Below the pieces are notes generated by a model, which saw only the letters and a list, made by a program, of their open reading frames with translations, searched no databases and was not told the DNA's origin. Below are positions 57,031 through 64,000 of a DNA stretch of 64,000 nucleotides, in pieces. Every line of letters starts with the position of its first letter. The stretch's first letter is position 1. The stretch is from Voacanga thouarsii (lineage: Eukaryota; Streptophyta; Magnoliopsida; Gentianales; Apocynaceae). Both the position numbers and the translations under genes were made by a program. The DNA lies in assembly GCA_026120185.1 (NCBI GenBank), contig JANUWF010003375.1, forward strand, positions 3,057,736 through 3,121,735, given 5' to 3'.

Positions 57031-58317
57031 AATGTTAGAAACCATGTTTGATGCATTCTTTAGAAAAAGGTTATTTCAAGCTTGATGCATTCTTTAGAAA
57101 CCATGTTTCTCTAAAGAAATGTTAGAGAAAGAGGTTTATGTGTTTTGCTTTAGTAAGAAAAATTATTTTCATAAACCTTTTATTTTTCAAAAACCTCTCT
57201 CCATTCTATATTCATCATGCCTATCTTCTATTTTGAGCTTTAATTTCTTTTCAAAAGGTTTGATGAGAAAGCATGATGAGTGTGAAAAGTTTTTGTTGTA
57301 TTTTTATTTTAGTCTTTTTCTTTAGTTTGTTTTTTTATTTATTTAGGTATGTTTTATTTTATTATTATTTTCTTTGTGCTTTTATTTGTGTTTTGTTTTA
57401 TAGGAATAAAGCCCTCTTGGACAAGTCCGTCTCTTTACCTCAAGTTTGGATATCTATTGGAGCATTATTGCACTTGGGAAGTATTACTTAAACTTTCTAC
57501 CCCTTTATTATTTTTGGTTCCTTTGGAGATGCTTTCTTGTGTTTATTTTTTTTTGCCAATGAGGACATTATCCAATTTAAGTGTGGGATGATATACTTTG
57601 TCTAAATTTTTATCAATTTTATTTTGAGCACAAAGTTTGAAAAATTGGAGCTACTCTGTCTTGGAAGTAATTTATTTTTTCTCATTTCCCATTATTTTTG
57701 GTCCCATGGCACCTTATTTCATGTTATATTTATTTGGCCATTGAGGACAATGTCTAATTTAAGTGTGGGAGAGTGATTTGATTAAGACTTCTTCGCATAT
57801 ACCTTAGCCTTCTTGGGAGCAAACATTTTGAGCAAAAATTTTTCAAAATTTTTTTCTGATTTTCTTTGAGATTTCAAGCTATATTTTTAATGCATGTCTT
57901 TATGATGGACTATAGAGCATATGTTCTGGATCATTAATGGCTTATGCATGACTTTTTGCACACACTTAGACGAAGTAGTTCGTGATCAAATGCTTTGCAT
58001 TGTTCTTAAACCTATTTTCTACTAAAATTCAAGGAGCATTCTAGAACTTACTTGAATACCTCTTGAGGCAAAATAAGAAAGACAGTCATGATTTAACTTA
58101 GGGATGACGGTAATAGGCCTTCTTTGGATAGTTTGAGCTTTTCAAGCCTATCTATTGTTATATTATCCTTAGTGCCTATTTTGAGCCTAAATTGTTGATT
58201 TATTACTTTAAAACCCGTTATCATACTTTATCCATTGCTTATTTCTGAGAGTTTGAATAATTTTTCAAATCTTTATGCTCTTGATGGATGAAAGTATACG
58301 TAAGAGAATGTTGAGGG
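57031..58317 (+). other. Non-coding 3' region of plus-strand Athila/Tat-like element
   Basis: It holds two blocks of the form GAGGACA-TATCCAATTTAAGTGTGGGA (about 57559-57590 and 57733-57773), the pattern usually seen before the polypurine tract and 3' LTR of Athila/Tat elements. An imperfect duplication of GATGCATTCTTTAGAAA is at 57049-57065 and 57091-57107. No coding domain is seen in frames such as 57119-57591. It is cut at 58317 by element C. Confidence 0.5.
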
Positions 58318-61300
58318 TGTAACACCCCACTACTACGTACCCTAAAAGGGCGGGGATGTCACCCCGTCCTGTAGGACAAGGGGTCTTTTAAACAAGGTAT
58401 AAAATGTAAAGGCAACCCCAAAAGATTTAACTTAGATAATTAGAGAAAAACTCTTATTACATCTGGCTCAAATTGGAGTAATACGAAATAAAATAAATAT
58501 CGTTCAGAAGCTTAAACAATAACTGTCTCCTAGAACAAAATGGGAAAAAAAATAACAAAAGCTTCAACTATCACATGCCCCGCTGGCTCAGCACAAGCTA
58601 TCTCTTGAAAACATGATATAAAATAGTGTGAGATGAAATCTTAGTAAGTCCTGTGTGTGTACATGGTGTTTCAAACAGTTCGTGTATGCATAGTGGAAAA
58701 AATTTGCAGAAATATTTGGCAAGTCATAAATACTTTCTTTTCGCAAGGAGTGGATTTTTCTCATAATCACACTTTATACAAAACAAATCATCCACTCGAA
58801 TAAATAGTGATGTCACCACATGTTGGGCTCCATGAGGACAAGGCACCATACTTTGTGCACCTTGCCGGGATCAGTTTACCACACGTTGGGCGTTCTGATT
58901 AGGGTGAGTGTACAACTCACTAGGTGAGATACTTCTCCTTCTCTATACCTAACAAAACCATCCAGGTGTCCATGCCGGGAAAATAAATAATACCTTACCA
59001 GGTACAATTGCTAGCTCAGACCGGCTTGACCAACCAATACTGTTACCTTTTCAAGCCGAGCTTATCTTCTGGAGGTGGCCTCCTGCTAGAGGACTTACTC
59101 TAGCCCTCCAAGACTAGTATTGTTAGCCTACCCTTATTGAGCACTCAACGAACATATCCGTCAATTCCTGATTCAAAATATTTCCATACCTTGGCTGTGT
59201 GCAACGTGGTTTTCTTTAGAAGAGTTTTCTAAAAATGTAGAAGAAAGAATAGTTTTCTTGGTAAAATCGTTAGTTTGACAAAACTGTTTAAATGATAAAT
59301 ATCCACGTTTACAACCCAAGCGAATATAGTTTAACAATAGCTTCACAAAGCTTTACAACATAGACTTGCTATCACAACATTTAACAAAAGAGTTTATGCA
59401 AGGACTTACTTGATATGCCTCAGACAAATGAGATAAAATCACAGCCTGCTACCCTCAAATATCTTCCTGATCTAAAACCATATAATATCATGATCAGGAT
59501 CTCGATTGATTCGAACATGCTCTAAACTCATTTATTCCCATAACAATTCACAATCCACTATCTAATTTCCAATAAATTAACCAATCCCCAAAGTTCATAT
59601 TCTATGACCATATATTCATCAAATACATGAATATTATATCAAAAAAGGCTTGACTTGACCATCACAACTTATATCTATCATTACCACAGTAAAATATGGC
59701 ATTGCTATGCATTGAATATGCTTAATTAATTACTTGACTCAAAATACCCATTCATCATGCTAATGGACATCATCAACCATATTAAACCTTAATTTCGAAA
59801 TCAAGGGTAAGGATTCCCTTACCTTGCGACAATCGGGTTAACAAGATCTCGATGCTCCTATGGTGATCGTCCCGAGTTCATTCGAGTAGAAGAGAAAAGC
59901 TGCCTTCTTTCCTTTCTTTTGATCGAAAGCAGGTAAAGGGGATGAAATCAGCCTTTAGGTGGCGTGATTCAAGGGAAGAAATGGAGAAGAATTAATGGAA
60001 GAAAGGAATCAAGAGGTTTAGATGGTTTTTGCTTACCTTAGAGTGTGATCAGTTTCTTGCTAGGAATTGTTCTTATGATTTTCGAAAATTGTAGGGAGAT
60101 TCTTGCTGGAATTTTCTTGTAGAATGGAGAGGGTAGTCGGCTACTGTGTTTTAGGGTTAGAAAAGATTGGTTTAAGGTTAGATGGTGGTGTTTAGAAAGA
60201 CTCCTAATGGCTTTAGGTTTCGTGGACAGCGAGGCTGAAAATTGCAGCTTACTGTGCACCTTGTTGTTACCGAATTTGGGAGGGTTTATGAGGAGAAAAT
60301 ATTCTGCAATTGCTATCTTCTGCTGGCCGAAATATTACTCAAGAAAAGGGCTATGTGCGTTCAGAGTTTTTGGCCAAAACAAGGAAGAGTTTGAGTAGGT
60401 TTTGAGAACTAAAATTCTGTGCAAGAATGGCTCATGTGCTGTGCAAAAATCACTGAACCAGAGGGGAGAAATTCTGGACTGTTTTAGCTGTTGTTCTGTT
60501 GTGATTTATAGAGAAAAGGCGAGGGTTTTAGGCTCTGAAAATTAGCTTAATCAGCTAATGATTTTGGTAGGTTTTGGTGTGTAGAATTTTCGTTTGAGTT
60601 GGAGTGCAAGCTGGCCGAAATTTCCTATGCAAGGCTGGCCGAAATTTTGGTTCCTAAGCTGGTCGAATTTTTGGAATTTGGGTGAGTAAAATTTAGTTTT
60701 TGTGTGGCTAAGGTAATTTGAATTGATGAGGAGTGTTCTAGATGTTTTGAGCTAGGATTTGAAGAGTTGGACTGCACTTAGGAGTGTTGGAATTTCGGAC
60801 AGCTTGTGCTTGCACAAGGCTGCCGAAATTCTGCTGGAAAAAGGAAGCAAAGCCTAGTTGAAGTAGGATTGAAATAAAATATGATTTGTTAATGGATTTT
60901 AGATAAGATTTCCTAGTGTTGGAAGAGTTTGAGTTGGCTAAAACTCCTTCAAAAAGTAGTGGCACCTAGCTGGAAAATTTTCCAGATTTTTAGCTAAGGT
61001 TCTAGGTTCAAAATCCACAAGGTTTCCAACTAGAAAAATAACACTTTAATTCCAACTATCCATTACAAAATCTAGTAAGTTAAAATCTAGTTGGAATTTA
61101 TTTTTTTAGCTAGGGTTTTTTCGAAAATCAAAGGGAACAAAAGCTGAAAATAATAGTAACCTTTATTCACATAAAAAATCCTTGAATTTAGGAAATAAAT
61201 ATGGAGACTTATTTCCTTAGAACGATAGTGCTGCAAATTCTCTAGGATGGCTAGGTCTTTTTCAGCCAAGACATGTAGAAGTCTAGGGAAAAGAATTTTC

Positions 61301-61644
61301 AAAAAGAAAACTAAGATTCGCAAGAGGTAAGATTTGAACTCGGGTCACCAAAGGAAATCACCAACCTCCCCGCTATTCCAAACCAACTCCAATGCTAATA
61401 TTTCTCTAAGAAATTATTTCCACCCTAATTCTCATCCTTCCATCTTCTCGACTAAACTTCACTTAACCAACTCTTAAAAAATACACTTATTTCACACCAA
61501 ATAAATCAAATGCAAAAGCAACTTTGAAAATCACATGCACCAATTCAAGAATAATTTTAAGATAACACGTGAAATGCGAAATGCTATGCAATGCATGACT
61601 TTTTTTTCCCCATAGTCATAGGTGGTTTTGGGTGGGGTATTACA
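58318..61644 (-). repeat. 3' LTR of element C
   Basis: The plus strand runs from TGTAACACCCC to GGGGTATTACA, 3327 bases. It carries the CCACATGTTGGGC, CCATACTTTGTGC and CCACACGTTGGGC motifs (about 58816-58887) and the hairpin at 59066-59092. The frames inside it (for example 60207-60398) mirror those in the 22810-26219 LTR and have no domain. Confidence 0.92.
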
Positions 61645-61660
61645 TCCCCTCCCCTTTAGG
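61645..61660 (-). other. Polypurine tract of element C
   Basis: CTAAAGGGGAGGGGA on the minus strand directly before TGTAATACCCC. Confidence 0.88.
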
Positions 61661-62660
61661 AGAATTTCATCCCGAAATTCATGTTCCATACCCTTAAAGC
61701 ATATCCGGATGATCCCAAAGTATTTTCACCATAGGTATCTGCTTGTTTTGAAGAGTCTTGATACTCCGCTGCAAGATCTTGACTTGTCTCTCTATATAAC
61801 TCAAATTCAGTTGCAACTCTAATAGTTCCTCATTGAGTACATGACTCAGATCGGGGTTGTACTTTTTCAACTGAGATACATGGAATACATCATGTATCCC
61901 ATTTAGACCATAAGGTAGATTCGGTTGCCCTTAGCCTCTCTCGAATAACCTTGACCTTGTCTGTAATTTCCTGAATGCAAACCTCACCAGTCCTTCTAAT
62001 GTTCCCCTCTTCCGTCCATCCCCAGTATATCAGTACTTGACATTTTTGCCCATATAGTGCTTCGTACGGTGCCATCCCAATCGATGCCTGATAGCTGTTG
62101 TTATATGCCAATTCTGCATGCGGTAAACACTCGATCCACTTGTCTCCAAAGTCCAAAATACATGCTCGAAGCATATCCTCTAGTATTTGGATGACTCTCT
62201 CGGATTGACCGTCGGTTTGCAGATGAGCAGAGGTGCTAAATTTTAGTGTGGTAACCAAAGATTCTTGGAACTTGTTCCAGAATCTTGAAGTGAACCTAGG
62301 GTCCCTATCCGACACAATGCTTGACGGTACACCATGCCACCTTACGATTTCCCGGGTATACGTCTGAGCCAACTTTTCCATCGAGTTCCTTACGTTCACT
62401 GGTATAAAATGCGCTGTCTTGGTCAGTCGGTCCACTACCACCCAGATTGCCTCTTTGTGTGACTTGGTCATCGGAAGGCCAGTCATAAAATCCATAGTCA
62501 CCTCTTTCCATTTCCACTCGGGAATTGGTAACGGTTGCAGTAAACCTACGACTTCATATGCTCCACTTTAACTTTCTAGCACGTCAGGCATGTTGACACA
62601 TATTGAACCACATCTCTCTTCATTCCGGCCCTCTAATATTTCTTCTTTAGGTCATGGTAC
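61661..62660 (-). pseudogene. Integrase and chromodomain of element C
   Basis: The frame 61890-62501 contains the full catalytic triad: first Asp in MTMDFMTGLPM, second in VSDRDPRFTSRFW, Glu in SERVIQILEDMLR, followed by PYEALYGQKC. After RERLRATES the normal C-terminal stretch of some 60-70 residues is missing and the frame changes to LPYGLNGIHDVFHVSQLKKY. The chromodomain part (VKILQRSIKTL, QIPMVKILWDH) lacks the expected EEATWE..YPxLF end. Integrase core intact, C-terminus deleted. Confidence 0.9.
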
Positions 62661-63400
62661 ATCTTTACTTCCCTAGGGTGTATGGTATACTTGCTCTTGT
62701 GAGCTTTGTCTAGTATCCTCTTCCTCAAGTCTTGGATGTCAAGCATACAAATCCGGTCCCGAAAATACGGTACCCCCTTCTCGTTGGTTCGAAAATCCTT
62801 TCCTCCCCTCGATATTTCTTTCTTCTTGAAGGCCCGAAACTCCATACTGTCTTGTTGGGCTGATATAATTTTCTGCTCCAAATCGGGTTTCAGGGCTAAA
62901 TTGCTCACACAGATTTTCCTCTCTTGAACTTCTGCTTCTTGCCCCAAGATTTCCTGGACTGCCGACACCTCCTATATTCTCAGGTGTGCCATTTTCACTT
63001 TCCGACTCAATGCGTCAGCTACCACATTCGCTTTGCCCGAGTGATAATTAATAGGACACTTATATTCCTCCAAAAACTCCATCCACATATGCTGTCAAAG
63101 GTTCAAGTCCTTCTGTATGAAGATGTACTTCAAACTCTTATGGTTAATGAAGACTTCGTATTAGGCACTATACAAATAATGTCGCCACTTATTCAAGGCG
63201 AACACTATGGCTGCCAGATCCAAGTCATGCGCTGGATAATTAGCTTCATACGGCTTTAGCTTCCTAGACGCATAAGCTATGACTTTCCCTTCCTGCATCA
63301 GCACAGCTCCTAGACCTTTCTTGGATGCGTCTGTATAGAGTGCATAGGACTTGTCAGCCTCGGGTAGGCTCAGTACGGGTGCTGAAATCAACCTCTTCTT
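62633..63400 (-). pseudogene. RNase H and integrase zinc-binding end of element C
   Basis: The frame 63161-63391 is RNase H ([20 protein letters not shown] with a catalytic Asp, [33 protein letters not shown]). The frame 62633-62968 covers the linker and the HHCC start (AHKSKYTIHPREVKMYHDLK). A stop interrupts before MKRDVVQYVSTCLTC, which carries both Cys residues. Confidence 0.85.
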
Positions 63401-64000
63401 AAGCTCTTGGAAGCTCTTCTCGCACTTCTTACTCTAAGCAAAAATGACATCCTTCTTTAACAGTCGCGTCATCGGTGAAGCTAGAGTAGAAAAATTCTTA
63501 CTGAAATGCCGATAGTACCTGGCCAACCCAAGGAAACTTCGTATCTCGATAACATTCTCCGATTATTTCTAATTTGCTACGGCTTCCACCTTGGCAGGGT
63601 CCACCTTTATCCCATCCTTGGATATCACATAGCTGAGAAAGGATACCGAGCTTAGCCAAAACTCACATTTACTAAACTTGGAGAAAAGCTTGAATTCCCT
63701 CAGCTTCTCTATGACTAACCTTAAGTGCTTCGCGTGATCCTCCGGATTCTTGGAGTAGATTAAGATATCATGATGAAGATAACCACGAACTTGTCCAAAT
63801 ATGGTTGGAAGACGTGATGCATCAAATCCATGAAAACTGCCGGTGCATTGGTTACACCGATCGACATTACCACAAATTCGTAGTGGCCATACCATGTGTT
63901 GAAAGCAGTCTTAGGAATGTCTTCTTCCTTAATCCTTACCTGATAGTATTCTTGCAGCAGGTCCAACTTCGAAAAGTAAGCGGCGCCTTGAAGTTGATCG
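63401..64000 (-). pseudogene. pol: Reverse transcriptase of element C, partial
   Basis: It contains [38 protein letters not shown], then the catalytic region. One base is missing in the FIDD codons near 63765-63772, so the frame shifts from VVIFI to [16 protein letters not shown] exactly at the active site. FSKCEFWLSSVSFLSYVIS follows. The RT continues beyond the window end. Confidence 0.88.

Larger units (their letters stand above)
58318..64000 (-). mobile_element. Tekay/Del-type gypsy element C, 5' part outside window
   Basis: 3' LTR at 58318-61644, polypurine tract from 61645, then chromodomain, integrase, RNase H and RT read from high to low coordinates. The window ends inside the RT. 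The LTR belongs to the subfamily of solo LTR 22810-26219. The left flank, expected as target duplication, is GAGGG (58313-58317). Several frames are broken. Confidence 0.9.

Noticed and set aside
57119..57591. Three overlapping Phe-rich frames, membrane-protein-like
   Set aside because: T-rich non-coding 3' region of an Athila-like element; the hydrophobic runs come from base composition and the frames overlap each other.

Overview
This window is repeat-dense, AT-rich plant nuclear DNA. I found no host gene, rRNA, tRNA gene or CRISPR array. Essentially all of it is LTR retrotransposons and solo LTRs inserted into one another, which points to pericentromeric or other heterochromatic DNA of a flowering plant; the sequence does not name the species. 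Lineages are called from protein motifs: Ty3/gypsy Tekay/Del-type chromoviruses (chromodomain after integrase, 3.3-4.3 kb LTRs running TGTAAYACCC...GGTGTTACA), one CRM-like gypsy element with TGATGAG... LTRs, Athila/Tat-like LTR pieces, a Ty1/copia Sirevirus (SIRE/Maximus), and several solo copia LTRs.

Layout. 1-4017: minus-strand Tekay-type LTR, cut by the window start. 4018-9800: plus-strand LTR of an older Tekay-type element (D), carrying a small GTTCG-rich repeat and a solo copia LTR (6851-8729); its PBS and gag start follow (9803-10276). 10277-10463: Athila-like LTR end. 10464 onward: CRM-like element A, with 5' LTR, broken gag split by a solo copia LTR (13959-15477), protease, RT, RNase H, integrase, and a 3' LTR starting at 18718. 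That 3' LTR is split at 19577 by a 35 kb insertion flanked by CCTAG and resumes at 54721-54841.

The 35 kb insertion is itself a solo LTR (E; pieces 19578-22503, 41921-42099, 54056-54715) holding two secondary insertions. The first, 22504-41920, is a minus-strand Tekay-type element B whose LTR is cut by a plus-strand solo LTR (22810-26219, duplication GTAAG) and by a non-coding copia-type element whose own LTR holds another solo LTR (28814-33085, duplication CCTTT); this block ends in an opposite-orientation LTR fragment (F). The second is a structurally complete but mutated Sirevirus (42100-54055, duplication AGTAC), with gag, protease, a remnant integrase, RT, RNase H and an extra ORF in the envelope position. 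Right of A lie an inverted pair of Athila-like LTR pieces (54842-57030), a plus-strand Athila-like 3' UTR (about 57060-58317), and minus-strand Tekay-type element C (58318 to beyond 64000).

Every coding region carries stops, frameshifts or deletions and is annotated as a pseudogene; none looks capable of autonomous movement. The most informative points are the resolvable insertion order, conserved LTR structures that are not coding, the extra Sirevirus ORF, and catalytic motifs broken by single-base deletions.
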